A DNA stretch of 64,000 bases from Sphingomonas endolithica (GTDB lineage: Bacteria; Pseudomonadota; Alphaproteobacteria; Sphingomonadales; Sphingomonadaceae), in contig NZ_CP103057.1 of the NCBI RefSeq assembly GCF_025231525.1, positions 3,048,501 through 3,112,500 on the forward strand, written 5' to 3'. The notes beneath the pieces were generated by a model. That model did no database searches and was not told the origin of the DNA. It saw only the letters and a program-made list of their open reading frames with translations. The stretch's first letter is position 1; each line of letters begins with the position of its first letter. A program made the translations under genes and the position numbers. Shown piece after piece: positions 17,050 through 26,074 of this stretch.

Positions 17050-18204
17050 TCAGGCGGCCGCGGCCGTCCTGGTGAACAGTTCGCCGGAGCGAAGCATCGC
17101 ATGCATGATGACCGCGAGCTTGCGGGCAACGGCGACCGCGGCACGCTTGAAGCCGACCTTCTCGCGGAGCTTCATACCCCAGACCCGCAGATCACTATCG
17201 GCGTGGCAGCGGGTAAGGATCACGACAGCCGCCTCATACAGCAGCGAGCGGACATGTGCATCGCCACGTCGGGAGATGTGGCCATCGTAATCCACTTCGC
17301 CTGATTGATAGCGCCGCGTGGTCAGCCCGAGCCAGGCGCCCACCGAGCGCGATCGGCTGAAGTTGGCGGGATCCTCGACTGCGGTCAGGTAAGCAGTAGC
17401 GGTGATCGCACCGACGCCGGGGATCGACATCAGCAACTGACACTGTTGGTTCCTGCGTGCCTCTGCGAGGAGTTGGCGCCCTAGCTCGGTCGCCTGGATG
17501 CGCAGGCTCCGCCACGCCTCTAGCAGAGGCAGGATGATCCGCGCGAGATCGACATGCTCGGCGAGCAGCGAGCGGACGTTCGCCTCGAACTTGCCGCCTA
17601 TGCCACGTGGTACGATCAGCCCGAACGTCTTCATCAACCCACGGATCTGGTTCGCTACGTCCAGCGTCGCCCGAACGAGCTTGGTGCGTGCCCCAACCAG
17701 CGTACGCGAGAGCATGCTGTCGAAGCCCTTGACCCGGACTTCACGGTAGAAGCCGACCTCGGCTAGGTGCGCCAAGCCGTCCGCATCATTGGCGTCCGTT
17801 TTGTTGGCGGCCATGTCGAGCGCGGCCTTGGCATGGCGAGCATCGATGCAGATCGCTGGCAGTCCGGCCGCGCTCAAAGCATGGTAGAACCAGACCGAGA
17901 GCGGCCCCGTCTCGAACACCACCCGCTCGACTGATGGAGCATGCCTGCGGATCAACGCGGCGATCGCCGCTGGGTCCGACAAGCACTTGCCACGCCAAAC
18001 ACGCTTGCCCCTACGTCGAATGGATACCGCTGTCTCTTTCAGCGAAACATCTAACCCGATATACTCACCCATGGTTGTTCTCCGTGCGATGTATGGGCCC
18101 GGCTACCAGTCGTGAGCCCGCGCCTTCATCTATCGGGGAACAGCCACCTTCCGCGCCATCGCTGATCGAGGTAACTCGCTCCCGCAATTACCCCATGTTC
18201 GTTA
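16942..18204 (-). mobile_element. IS110-family insertion sequence (approximate limits)
   Basis: The element holds one transposase gene and has no obvious terminal inverted repeats, as expected for IS110. The decamer ATGTTCGTTA occurs at 16932-16941 and again at 18195-18204, enclosing about 1.26 kb, a normal IS110 size. I use this to suggest the limits; they are tentative. Non-coding DNA lies on both sides of the transposase, and in this family one of these stretches encodes the bridge RNA that chooses target and donor sites. Confidence 0.6.
17050..18072 (-). CDS. IS110-family transposase
   Basis: A 340-residue DEDD-type transposase. The N-terminal RuvC-like domain begins YIGLDVSLKETAVSI (first Asp) and continues with VVFETGPLSVWFYHAL (Glu) and NKTDANDADGLAHLAEV (Asp pair). 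The C-terminal transposase_20 domain has LLMSIPGVGAITATAYLTAV and GLTTRRYQSGEVDYDGHISR, and the catalytic Ser is expected between these blocks. Full length with no frameshift, so possibly active. GAGAAC precedes the ATG. Confidence 0.95.
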   Translation of the reverse strand: MGEYIGLDVSLKETAVSIRRRGKRVWRGKCLSDPAAIAALIRRHAPSVERVVFETGPLSVWFYHALSAAGLPAICIDARHAKAALDMAANKTDANDADGLAHLAEVGFYREVRVKGFDSMLSRTLVGARTKLVRATLDVANQIRGLMKTFGLIVPRGIGGKFEANVRSLLAEHVDLARIILPLLEAWRSLRIQATELGRQLLAEARRNQQCQLLMSIPGVGAITATAYLTAVEDPANFSRSRSVGAWLGLTTRRYQSGEVDYDGHISRRGDAHVRSLLYEAAVVILTRCHADSDLRVWGMKLREKVGFKRAAVAVARKLAVIMHAMLRSGELFTRTAAAA

Positions 18205-18396
18205 ATCTGACCCGTAAAGTCCCAAGGGTACACCTCTCAGCTCCTTCCGCTTACCAGCTCGCTGATGGCGGACGAGAGCCGTGTCGGATACATCGGTATG
18301 ACTACGTCGCGAGTTCGATTGTGCTGCAGGAACCCCGCGGATCGGCTACCGTCCGATCCAACGCCGCCCCGCATGCCTTCAACAACAGGATCAGCG
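18205..18396. other. Gap between IS110 element and L7/L12-like gene
   Basis: Together with the IS right flank this makes about 320 bases without a gene. No strong promoter or hairpin was seen; the 18385-18396 stretch supplies the ribosome site CAGGA for the next gene. Confidence 0.4.
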
Positions 18397-18705
18397 ATGT
18401 TTGTGCCACTCCCGATCGTGATTGTTGTTGGCTTCACCCTCCTCCTGATGGTCGGTCTGATCATACGTCGGCGGTCCGAACGCGATCCCCTGTTAGGCAG
18501 TCTGCCGCCAGCCGTCGGTTCGAAGCAGGCGATTCCACGGAACGACTCGCCGAGCGCACCATTTGCCGAGTTGCCCCCTGAGACGGAGGCGCAGGTTCGA
18601 TTGCTGATTGCGGCGGGGCGGAAGATCGACGCGATCAAGCTGACCCGCGACACAACGCGGCTCGGCTTGAAGGAATGCAAGGACCTTGTGGACGCGCTTG
18701 GATAA
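18397..18705 (+). CDS. Membrane-anchored protein with ribosomal L7/L12 C-terminal-like domain
   Basis: A 102-residue protein. One N-terminal membrane helix (FVPLPIVIVVGFTLLLMVGL) is followed by a basic RRRSER stop and a linker. The last 40 residues (QVRLLIAAGRKIDAIKLTRD, TTRLGLKECKDLVDALG) match the C-terminal domain of ribosomal protein bL12: the KI-AIK-R-GLKE-KDLVD pattern is clear. Outside the ribosome such domains occur in small membrane proteins of unknown function. ATG 18397 follows CAGGA; an upstream in-frame ATG at 18265 gives an unconvincing leader. Confidence 0.75.
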   Translation: MFVPLPIVIVVGFTLLLMVGLIIRRRSERDPLLGSLPPAVGSKQAIPRNDSPSAPFAELPPETEAQVRLLIAAGRKIDAIKLTRDTTRLGLKECKDLVDALG

Positions 18706-18936
18706 CCACACAGGTGACCGCCAGCGGGGCAACTGAACGGGGTCCGCTTCACCAATCTCCGGCCAGCCTCGAGCGATCACATTATCACGCGCTTACGCGG
18801 CTCTCCGCTCGGCAGACGAGATCCACTTGAAGCGACCCACAAGCTCTCGAGGGCGTCCCAACAGCAGTCACTCGTTCATCCCGTTTCTACGCGGAACTAT
18901 GCGATCGAGAATCGCCCACGTCCGACGCTCGCCCCA

Positions 18937-19134
18937 TCAAGGCCGCGACCTCCTCCAGTTGATGAGGTAGCCGAATCCTGGGCCTATCAGGGCCCCGCCG
19001 AGCACCCACTCAACCAAGGTCAACGGGCGTTCGTCGGGATCGTGACCAGTCAGAAAAAGGAAGAGGAAGAAAAGCGCGACGCCGCCGAATATGAGTCCAA
19101 TGGCGGTCAAGAAAGCCTTACGAGAACTTTGCAC
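18937..19134 (-). CDS. Small membrane protein, unknown
   Basis: A 65-residue protein with two hydrophobic segments: FLTAIGLIFGGVALFFLFLF, and WVLGGALIGPGFGYLI. The linker TGHDPDERPL would be exposed. GTG 19134 is preceded by GAGAGG; an ATG at 19191 is in frame but adds an unlikely leader. I do not recognise a family. Confidence 0.5.
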   Translation of the reverse strand: MQSSRKAFLTAIGLIFGGVALFFLFLFLTGHDPDERPLTLVEWVLGGALIGPGFGYLINWRRSRP

Positions 19135-19464
19135 AAACCCTCTCTTTCGAGTTCCGCCTTTAGACGGCCGGTCATCGACGCAGCAATCCAATAACTACGG
19201 CAACCAGTCCGGACCATAAGCGCCCGAAGGTTGCCTCACCACCCGGTTCCTGGGGAGGCGCAATCGCATGCAGGGTCATTGCCGCAACGCGTGCGCCCGG
19301 CCGCCGCAAACGTGACGCGCCAGACAGCCGCAGGATTGAGTCGGCGAAACATCGGGTAAAGCCACTGGCGGACGCACCCGTTTTGCCGGTACGCGTTTGG
19401 ACATGGGCCCGTCCTCGCGAAGGAACGACGAGCCAACCAGTGTGGACAGAAGTGGGAGATTAGT
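19135..19464. other. Gap without a recognisable gene
   Basis: About 330 bases between divergent small membrane-protein genes. No feature was recognised beyond the GGGAG ribosome site for the gene starting at 19465. Confidence 0.4.
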
Positions 19465-19857
19465 GTGGACCAGCAGCTTCGTTCCTCAACAGTCGCCGAA
19501 CTCGATCTGGCTCTCGCCCTCTACCGTCGCCTCATCCTCCATCTGTTCGTCGCGGCGGTGCTGTTCATCCCCGTCGCTGTCGGGCTGAGCTACCTTAGCA
19601 CGGCTCTGTCACCCCCATACGGCGTCATCATCGGCGGAGAGGACATCAGCACTTGGGGCATGCTCGGCATGCTGATCATCATGATCGCGCTGCTGTGGTG
19701 GGACGGGCGTGCGATCGCTCGCGTGCTGAATGATCCAGTCGGCTTTCCGCTGATCAGCGGCATCACAGCATTCATCGAAATCGGCCGGCGGGCGCATGCG
19801 ATGGGCATGGAGTGGAGCGGCTTCTTTGGCCCGCTCAGGCCCAGCAGGAAACGGTGA
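19465..19857 (+). CDS. Small membrane protein, unknown
   Basis: A 130-residue protein with two or three membrane helices (LILHLFVAAVLFIPVAVGLS and MLGMLIIMIALLWW) and a C-terminal cytoplasmic part (IEIGRRAHAMGMEWSG). The start is GTG 19465 with GGGAG upstream. No family recognised. Composition is a little lower in GC than the core genes. Confidence 0.55.
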   Translation: MDQQLRSSTVAELDLALALYRRLILHLFVAAVLFIPVAVGLSYLSTALSPPYGVIIGGEDISTWGMLGMLIIMIALLWWDGRAIARVLNDPVGFPLISGITAFIEIGRRAHAMGMEWSGFFGPLRPSRKR

Positions 19858-20040
19858 GGTGTCCGTCCGGCTCCAGGGCGGAAAATTGCAGATAACGTCT
19901 ATCTAATTCTGCGCTTCCCTGCCCCGCAACTACAAGACCCAGAACCCGACATTCGTTTGATAGGTTTCCGAAAAGCGGTCGTTTGTTCATGCTGATGCAA
20001 TGATCTGCGCTGGCCCAAGCCCAGGGTGCAGCGACGACAA

Positions 20041-20634
20041 TCAAGCCTCATCCGCATATACGATGTAGCGCAGCGGTCCGCGCGCGATGGCGCCGAACGG
20101 ATAGCAGGTCGACAGCGCCAACTGGCTAACCGGCGTGTCAGCGAGGGCGAAGCGATCCCAGCGGACGACCGCTGCGCGCGTCACGCGGTAGTGACGGACT
20201 GCCCCGTCCAGCGCCTCGACATCGATCACATCGCCAGCGCGGACCCGTTCGAGGAAGCGGAAGTGCGTGTCGCGGTGCGCCGCCAGCACCGCGACACCGC
20301 GCGCACCGAGCCGTGCCCCACCTGCCAGCAGCGTCGGCCCGAACGCCATTGCCTGCCCCGACCCGCTGTCCAGCACGATCCGGTCCACGCTCAGCCGTTT
20401 GATGCTGATCCGGGCGATCGGCGCCAGGTCCGCCCACGGCCAAGGTTTTTGTGGTGCATGGGTAGCAATGCTGTGGTCGAACGCGCGCTCTAGCAGGATC
20501 TGCGCCACGACCGCCTTGGCCGGGACGATCGCGCCGGCGGCGAGGCGAACGACACCGGCGCAGGCGAAGGCGATGCACAGGAAGGTCACCAGACGGCGCC
20601 GGAGTACGGGACTTGGCCCTATCAGCCAGATCAT
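20041..20634 (-). CDS. Proteobacterial (class GN) sortase
   Basis: A 197-residue transpeptidase anchored by one N-terminal helix (LVTFLCIAFACAGVVRLAAG). The sortase triad is visible: His120 in LAAHRDTHF, Cys177 in LSTCYPFG, Arg189 in GPLRYIVY. It would cleave the LPxTxTG signal of its single partner, encoded immediately upstream in the operon. The ATG overlaps that gene's stop by four bases (ATGA). Sortases are unusual in Gram-negative bacteria; this pair is the known proteobacterial type, whose physiological role is not established. Confidence 0.93.
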   Translation of the reverse strand: MIWLIGPSPVLRRRLVTFLCIAFACAGVVRLAAGAIVPAKAVVAQILLERAFDHSIATHAPQKPWPWADLAPIARISIKRLSVDRIVLDSGSGQAMAFGPTLLAGGARLGARGVAVLAAHRDTHFRFLERVRAGDVIDVEALDGAVRHYRVTRAAVVRWDRFALADTPVSQLALSTCYPFGAIARGPLRYIVYADEA

Positions 20635-22757
20635 GCCGCCCGCCCCTGGCAACGCTGCCACCACAATCCGACAATCCCGGCGAGCAGCAGCGCGAGACCC
20701 TCCCACAGCGTGGCGACGAACCCGGTCGCGGTTTGCGGCAGGTCCAGTCCGCGTGCCTGCTCGGCGGCCCGGGCGGCGAGCGTGTTGGCGTTGCGCGCCG
20801 CGGCGGCGCCGCTCTCGCCGCCGAACAGCCCGGCAAAGTCCCACCCGGCGGGCAGGTTGATCGGCAGGTCCTCGCGTACCAGGCTTTGACCGGCGGGACG
20901 AGTCGGGGTCTCGTCGATCGCCACCAGGCTGGTCTGGCTGGTCACCAGCGAAGCGGCGATGCCGAGTTCGGCGACCTGTTCGTCGGCAGCGTTGGGCTCG
21001 ATCTTGCCCAAGGTGCGATCCGCTTCGATATCGTCGATCCGCCGCCGCGCCCACAGTTTTGCGATCGCCGGGCTGGGCCTGGCGGTGGTCAGGTCGACGC
21101 TTTGGCGCCATGGCGCGCCGCCGATCGTGCCGCTGACGGTCAGCGTGCCCGACAGTCTGGCGGTCTTGCCGACGAGGACGAGCGGTTGCCCGGCATAGAC
21201 GTCGGGGAGCAGCTTGGGCGTGAGGTCCAGCGTGCCGCCGTTCACGCTTACCTTGATATCCCGCATCGCGGGATGGCTGAGCATGTCGAGCAGGCGCGCG
21301 GTCTTGGCGGCGACCTCCTGCGCCGATCCGATATTGGTGTAGGCGCCGCGGCCGAGCGTCGCCATGCGGTTCATCAGGTACGTGTTGGGCGCCGATCCGA
21401 TGCCGACGAAGAACACGCGCGAGCGGCCGCGATCCTGGCCGAGCGTCGCCAGCATCTCCTGTTCGTTCGATACCTCGCCATCAGTGAGGAAAATCACCTG
21501 CCGCAGCGCATTCGGCCCGCCGTTCGCCCCGGCATCGGCCAGCGCGGCCTTCAGCGCCGGCACCATCTCGGTGCCGCCAGTCGCCTCCAGCCCGGCGGCG
21601 AAGCGTGTCGCGAGCGCGATCTGGTCGGGCGTTGCGGCGACGCTGTGGGTGAACAACTGCGTCATCGTGTCGTCGAAGCGGATGATGTTGAAATGGTCCT
21701 GCGGCCGCAGCGTCTTCAATGCATAGAGCAAGCCGGCCTTCGCCTCGCGCATCGATTCACCGCCCATCGACCCGCTATTGTCGATCACGAACACCATTTC
21801 GCGCGGCGGCGTCGCTTGTGTGGCCAAATTGGCCGGCGGCGTGATCGTGGCCATGACATAGGCACCGTCATCGCCCTGCTCGCGGAACAGGCCGATCGTC
21901 GGATCGGCCGAGGCGGAGCGCCAGTCGAGCTCGAAATCCCGGTCCGCGGGCACGGTCCCTTGTGCGAGCGTGATCGTCCGTTCCTCGCCCACGCCGGTCA
22001 CCGATACGCGGTGATAGGGGCTGAGCACATTGGCGGGCCTGAAGCCGGGCGCGAGATGCACGGCGATCGATACCGGGTTCAGTGTGCCGGCCTTGGGATC
22101 AAACACCGGGGCGGACGTCACCGCATTGGCATCGGCCACCGCCGCGCCGGTCAGCAGCGTATGCGGCGGCGTGTAGCGAGGGCCGACCACCAGCGGCAGG
22201 CGCAGTGAGAAGGCGCCGTCCAGTTCGCGCACCGGCGCCTGATATTCGATGCTGATCAGCACGGTTTCGCCCGGGCCGACATTGGCGACGCTGTTGGTGA
22301 ACATGTTGGGCCGCTGCTGCTCGACCAGTCCGGCTTTCTGGCCGCGCGCCTTGGCCTTCTCGTATAGGGCGCGGGCTGCCGCGCGGCGCTCGATCCGGCC
22401 GACGATCACGCGCTGGCCGACCACCATCTTCAGGCTGTCGACCGCGCCCTCGTCGGGGAGCGGGTAGAGGTAGACCGCTTCCATCCAGTCGCTGGACGTG
22501 TTGCGGAACGCCTGCGTCACGCGGACGCGGGCGATCGATCCGGTGATCGTCACATCCATGTCGGTGCCGAGCCGCACAGCGGGCGGCGTCGCGCTGCTTT
22601 TCAACCCGCGCAGCATCAGCGTGCCGGCGCCGGGGCCGTCGTCGTCGATTTGCGCTTCGGCGGCCGGGGCGCCAGCCCAGGCGGCGGTCACCACGGGCGT
22701 GGTCGCGAGCAAGGCGATGGCGGGGATCAGGGTGGAACGGGTGGACAAGCGAGACAT
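20631..22757 (-). CDS. Sortase target protein with VIT and vWA domains
   Basis: A 708-residue exported protein. A signal peptide is followed by a VIT domain (DMDVTITGSIARVRVTQAF; WMEAVYLYPLPDEGAVDSL). A von Willebrand A domain follows with the MIDAS motif in VFVIDNSGSMGGES. The C-terminus has a sorting signal: LPQTATG (residues 673-679), a hydrophobic helix (LWEGLALLLAGIVGLWW) and a short basic tail. This is the only protein in the window with such a signal. GGAG lies upstream of the ATG. First gene of a two-gene operon with its sortase. Confidence 0.95.
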   Translation of the reverse strand: MSRLSTRSTLIPAIALLATTPVVTAAWAGAPAAEAQIDDDGPGAGTLMLRGLKSSATPPAVRLGTDMDVTITGSIARVRVTQAFRNTSSDWMEAVYLYPLPDEGAVDSLKMVVGQRVIVGRIERRAAARALYEKAKARGQKAGLVEQQRPNMFTNSVANVGPGETVLISIEYQAPVRELDGAFSLRLPLVVGPRYTPPHTLLTGAAVADANAVTSAPVFDPKAGTLNPVSIAVHLAPGFRPANVLSPYHRVSVTGVGEERTITLAQGTVPADRDFELDWRSASADPTIGLFREQGDDGAYVMATITPPANLATQATPPREMVFVIDNSGSMGGESMREAKAGLLYALKTLRPQDHFNIIRFDDTMTQLFTHSVAATPDQIALATRFAAGLEATGGTEMVPALKAALADAGANGGPNALRQVIFLTDGEVSNEQEMLATLGQDRGRSRVFFVGIGSAPNTYLMNRMATLGRGAYTNIGSAQEVAAKTARLLDMLSHPAMRDIKVSVNGGTLDLTPKLLPDVYAGQPLVLVGKTARLSGTLTVSGTIGGAPWRQSVDLTTARPSPAIAKLWARRRIDDIEADRTLGKIEPNAADEQVAELGIAASLVTSQTSLVAIDETPTRPAGQSLVREDLPINLPAGWDFAGLFGGESGAAAARNANTLAARAAEQARGLDLPQTATGFVATLWEGLALLLAGIVGLWWQRCQGRAA

Positions 22758-22927
22758 TGCGGGGCTCCATCTTCGGTGAGAGCCTTGTCGTTATGCGCAG
22801 CCGATGCCGGACAGCCACGAGCAAGATCGACCTCTTTCCGCCACGCGCCGCCGTGCGGTGCGCGCGTGTCCGCGCTGCGCGGGCACGCCGTGTTGGTATG
22901 TGCGGATTTGTCCGGTAAGGAGGCACG

Positions 22928-23698
22928 ATGCGCGACGACGACCTGATCGAGACGGAAAGCCGCGCGGTGGGGCAGCGCGTGCGCGAGGAGATCGCGCGCC
23001 GCCGCCTGTCGCGCCAGGCGCTCGCCGACATGGCGAGGATCAGCCTGTCGACGCTGGAAAAGGCGTTGGTCGGCACGCGCCCCTTCACGCTCGCCACGAC
23101 GCTTAGGATCGAAGCGGCGCTAGACCTGATGCTGCGGCCGTCCGCCCGGGCGACGATCGCCCCTGCCCCCGACACCGCGCCGGAAAGCATGGGCGCCTAT
23201 GCCCGGTCGGCCGTGCGCTGGGTCGAGGGGCGCTATCTCACGCTGCGCCCGAGCTTCGGCACGGCTGGCGCGGTCTATGCCTATGTCACCACCGTCCGCT
23301 GGCTCGACGAACAAGGCCATCTGGCCTTCGCCGAGTCCGAACGGGTCGACGCGCGGTTCGAACAGAGTGGCAACGTCTCGATGCCCAACCTGTCGGGCTA
23401 TATCTATCTGGTCACCAACACGCTTGGCCAACACCGCCTGATGATCCTGGCGCGGCCGAACGCCCAGGCAATTCTCTACGGCTTGCTGACCACGTTACAG
23501 TCGGGCCAGGGCGCACAATTGATCCCCGCGAGCTGCCCGGTCGCCTTGCGCAAGGTGGCCGCGAACGAGACGCCGGCGACGGGGCTGATCGCGCCAGGTA
23601 CTGCGGAATACGTAGCATACAGCGAGATGCTCGGTCGAGCGATCGGCGAAGACTTCGTGCGGTTCCACCCGATCGGCGCAAAGCACAACGGCTCATAA
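22928..23698 (+). CDS. XRE-like HTH transcriptional regulator
   Basis: A 256-residue protein with an N-terminal helix-turn-helix (VREEIARRRLSRQALADMAR, ISLSTLEKALVGTRPFTLAT). The C-terminal two thirds begin YARSAVRWVEGRYLTLRPSF and form an unrecognised beta-rich domain also seen behind XRE domains in alphaproteobacteria. GGAGG stands 5 bases before the ATG. Divergent from the sortase target/sortase operon across 170 bp, so it may regulate it; this is inference from position. Confidence 0.82.
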   Translation: MRDDDLIETESRAVGQRVREEIARRRLSRQALADMARISLSTLEKALVGTRPFTLATTLRIEAALDLMLRPSARATIAPAPDTAPESMGAYARSAVRWVEGRYLTLRPSFGTAGAVYAYVTTVRWLDEQGHLAFAESERVDARFEQSGNVSMPNLSGYIYLVTNTLGQHRLMILARPNAQAILYGLLTTLQSGQGAQLIPASCPVALRKVAANETPATGLIAPGTAEYVAYSEMLGRAIGEDFVRFHPIGAKHNGS

Positions 23699-24013
23699 AA
23701 GCCGCGGCGCGGCGAATGCCCGGGACAGCCCTTCGGTGGTCTCGGATGCTATTCCGACCCAGTTGCAGACACTCAGCCGCGTATCGATTCTCTCCGCAAC
23801 CAGACATCCATTCACGTGGGCGTATGGCCCAGCCGGGCGTATGGCCGGCCGGTACGCGAAATCGACCGCTTCCAAACATCGGACCTAACCGTCCCCGCAA
23901 TCTATGTCGTTTCCTGCGACCCGGGAGGGGCCAGCCAACCCTCCTGGCTTACTTATGCGGCTCGTCCGGCACATCACACGTCCCGTTAAGACCGACCTGC
24001 CAGTATCACCATT
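23699..24013. other. Gap without a recognisable gene
   Basis: About 315 bases after the XRE gene. It holds no convincing gene or hairpin. The downstream nuclease gene has no clear ribosome site. Confidence 0.4.
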
Positions 24014-24580
24014 ATGTTGTTCCTTGCGCTCGCCTGCACACTGATCGCTGTTGACGGCGATACCCTACGCTGTGGTGAGGAGCGAATTCGCCTGATCGGC
24101 ATCGATGCGCCCGAATTGCCCGGCCACTGCCAAGAAGAGCGGAGTTGCGCTCCCGGAGACCCGATGGCGTCAATGGCGGCACTGGCAGCTGCATCCCGTG
24201 GAATGGTGGAGATCGACCGCCAGGGTTACGATCGCTACGATCGCACACTGGCTCGGGTGCGGGTCAATGGCGTAGATCTGTCCTGCGCGCAGCTTGCCGG
24301 CGGGCACGCAATTTACCGTTCTGACTGGGACCTGCTCGGTGAGATCGGGACGGAATGTGGTATCGCCAAGCCGCTTAAAGGTGCTCCGAATTCATCTCGT
24401 CGGACAAGTTTCCGCGCCACTCGTCCAGCGCCACCAGCGACGGGGGCAGGCTGGAGCTATCGCAACTGTGCCGAGGCTCGCCGGGCTGGCGCCACTCCGT
24501 TGCGGCGCGGGCAATCAGGCTATGGCGCTCACATGGACGGGGATGGGGACGGCGTTGCATGCGAGCCGTTCAGGCGATAG
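24014..24580 (+). CDS. Thermonuclease-like protein with Excalibur domain
   Basis: A 188-residue protein. The first part is SNase-like: VDGDTLRCGEERIRLIGIDA holds the metal-site Asp and an Arg, followed by PELPGHC and YDRYDRTLARVRVNG. The C-terminal 40 residues are an Excalibur calcium-binding domain (YRNCAEARRAGATPL, then DGDGDGVACEPF). The first 13 residues may serve as a short export signal. The fusion of nuclease and Excalibur domains is known in bacteria. An extracytoplasmic nuclease role is inferred. Confidence 0.85.
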   Translation: MLFLALACTLIAVDGDTLRCGEERIRLIGIDAPELPGHCQEERSCAPGDPMASMAALAAASRGMVEIDRQGYDRYDRTLARVRVNGVDLSCAQLAGGHAIYRSDWDLLGEIGTECGIAKPLKGAPNSSRRTSFRATRPAPPATGAGWSYRNCAEARRAGATPLRRGQSGYGAHMDGDGDGVACEPFRR

Positions 24581-24712
24581 CTGATCTGATCGTCATCGCT
24601 TAGGCATGGCCGCAACCCGCCGTTAATTGATGACGTCCGAAAGTCAGTAACGACCCACAAACCGACATTCCGGGCCGCTTATCCGGTGCCCAGCTTCGGA
24701 CGTTCATTCAGG

Positions 24713-25540
24713 TCAGCGGGCGACTGGATTACGCTCTGCCTTTATTCGAACGTCGTCTAGAACTCGCGACAAGTTGAGGCGGATCGCCAGCTGCGCGATC
24801 GGTTGCCAGTAGAGTACTGGGTCGATGTGCAGCAGGTGCACCGACGTGATTCCTAGCCGATTGCCGCCGCTAGGTAGCGGAATGAGCGAGAAGGGCGTTT
24901 CGCCGGTATCGAAGTATTCCCTGACGTGCGGCGCATATACGCGGCGGTATGGACTCATCTCTTCCATCGCTGGTGGCTGGCGGAGCACCACGAACGCGAG
25001 GCGACGGCCCGGCACCCACTGGGTGACTTGCTCACGGGCGATGCCCGTCGAAAACTCGCCCAGTCGGATCGCCCCGACGCCGGCCCCGAGCAGACGCCCT
25101 CGAACCGGATAGGCGAGGCCCGTCGCACCGATGAGGCCGGGTCCGACAGCAATCGGTGCGCTGCTGGTGAGTGCGTCCCATACCGCGGAAGGCGGTGCAT
25201 CGATGTCGATCGTAGCCCGGCCGGTGATGGGCACAGCAGGTGGTATCGCGGCCTCGATCGCGAAAAGAGCAGGGAGGAGGGCCACGCCCATCAGCGGCTG
25301 GTTCCCGGACTGCCTCGTCCGCGCAATCGCTCGCCCTATTGCGCCGCCGATCATCGCCGCGACCGCGCCGAGCGGGGCCGCGAGCAGAATGCACATTGCG
25401 CCTTCAAGCGCGAACATCACCAATGCCACCGTGCCGAGCGCCGCCGCCGCCAGCACGACGAGGCGAGTGCGGCCCGAGCTCATGACGGTCCGCCGGTTCG
25501 CGAGAAACCCTGTCGTGATCCCGACGAGCAGCGGCGTCAT
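24713..25540 (-). CDS. SRPBCC-domain protein, downstream half of a gene split by TAG
   Basis: 275 residues: membrane helices (LVVLAAAALGTVALVMFALE and an Ala/Gly-rich helix) followed by an SRPBCC/START-like domain from RATIDIDAPPSAVWDALTSS to the C-terminus. The domain would bind a hydrophobic ligand. The region is in the same frame as the upstream ORF (25553-26074) and separated from it only by one TAG codon at 25553-25555. ATG 25540 lacks a good ribosome site, which favours one original gene of about 450 codons. May be a pseudogene part or a restarted protein. Confidence 0.65.
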   Translation of the reverse strand: MTPLLVGITTGFLANRRTVMSSGRTRLVVLAAAALGTVALVMFALEGAMCILLAAPLGAVAAMIGGAIGRAIARTRQSGNQPLMGVALLPALFAIEAAIPPAVPITGRATIDIDAPPSAVWDALTSSAPIAVGPGLIGATGLAYPVRGRLLGAGVGAIRLGEFSTGIAREQVTQWVPGRRLAFVVLRQPPAMEEMSPYRRVYAPHVREYFDTGETPFSLIPLPSGGNRLGITSVHLLHIDPVLYWQPIAQLAIRLNLSRVLDDVRIKAERNPVAR

Positions 25541-25552
25541 CACGAAAAGGCC

Positions 25553-26074
25553 CTAGCCGTAAGCGCTGAACGTCACCGCCGATACAAGCACAGCGGCCAC
25601 GATGATGGTGACGCCTGCGAGCACGCCCTGCACGACGTGCGCAACATCCGTCCCGGTCTCCAGCTCGCTCTCCGGCACGGTGTCCGAGCCGATCCGCTTC
25701 CGCGCGTTGGAGAACCGCGGTAGCAGGGCAAGGAGCAGGATCGCCGCCGCCTGCACGCCTGGCACGATCGCCAGCGCGGCAATCAAGTAGCCCTTGCCCG
25801 ACCATCGAGCGCGCCGGAAGGACAGCAGCGCTAGCCCCCAGGCAACCAGCAAGCTGAACGCGAACGTCAGTGCCGCCGCCCCTGCCGAGAGGTTCGGCAT
25901 CAATGCTAGCCGGCGGAGTGGCAGCACCCAGAAGTCGGTGTCGACGACCAATGGCCAGCCCCCCAGCTGGTACGCAAGCATCACAGCAAGATGCTGCGAC
26001 GCCAGTAGCGCTGGTGCTGTAAGGGCATAGGTGACCGGCGCGGTGCGGCCCCCAAATGAGGTGAGCCTTGTCAT
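25553..26074 (-). CDS. Multi-pass membrane protein, upstream half of a gene split by TAG
   Basis: 173 residues with four hydrophobic segments (LASQHLAVMLAYQLGGWPLV, LSAGAAALTFAFSLLVAWGL, GYLIAALAIVPGVQAAAILL, HVVQGVLAGVTIIVAAVLVS). The ATG at 26074 overlaps the stop of the desaturase gene (ATGA), so it is in one operon with it. The ORF ends at TAG, and the next codons in the same frame continue a membrane-helix pattern (GLFVMTPLLVGITTGFLANR). The TAG would be TGG (Trp) by one base change. Confidence 0.65.
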   Translation of the reverse strand: MTRLTSFGGRTAPVTYALTAPALLASQHLAVMLAYQLGGWPLVVDTDFWVLPLRRLALMPNLSAGAAALTFAFSLLVAWGLALLSFRRARWSGKGYLIAALAIVPGVQAAAILLLALLPRFSNARKRIGSDTVPESELETGTDVAHVVQGVLAGVTIIVAAVLVSAVTFSAYG

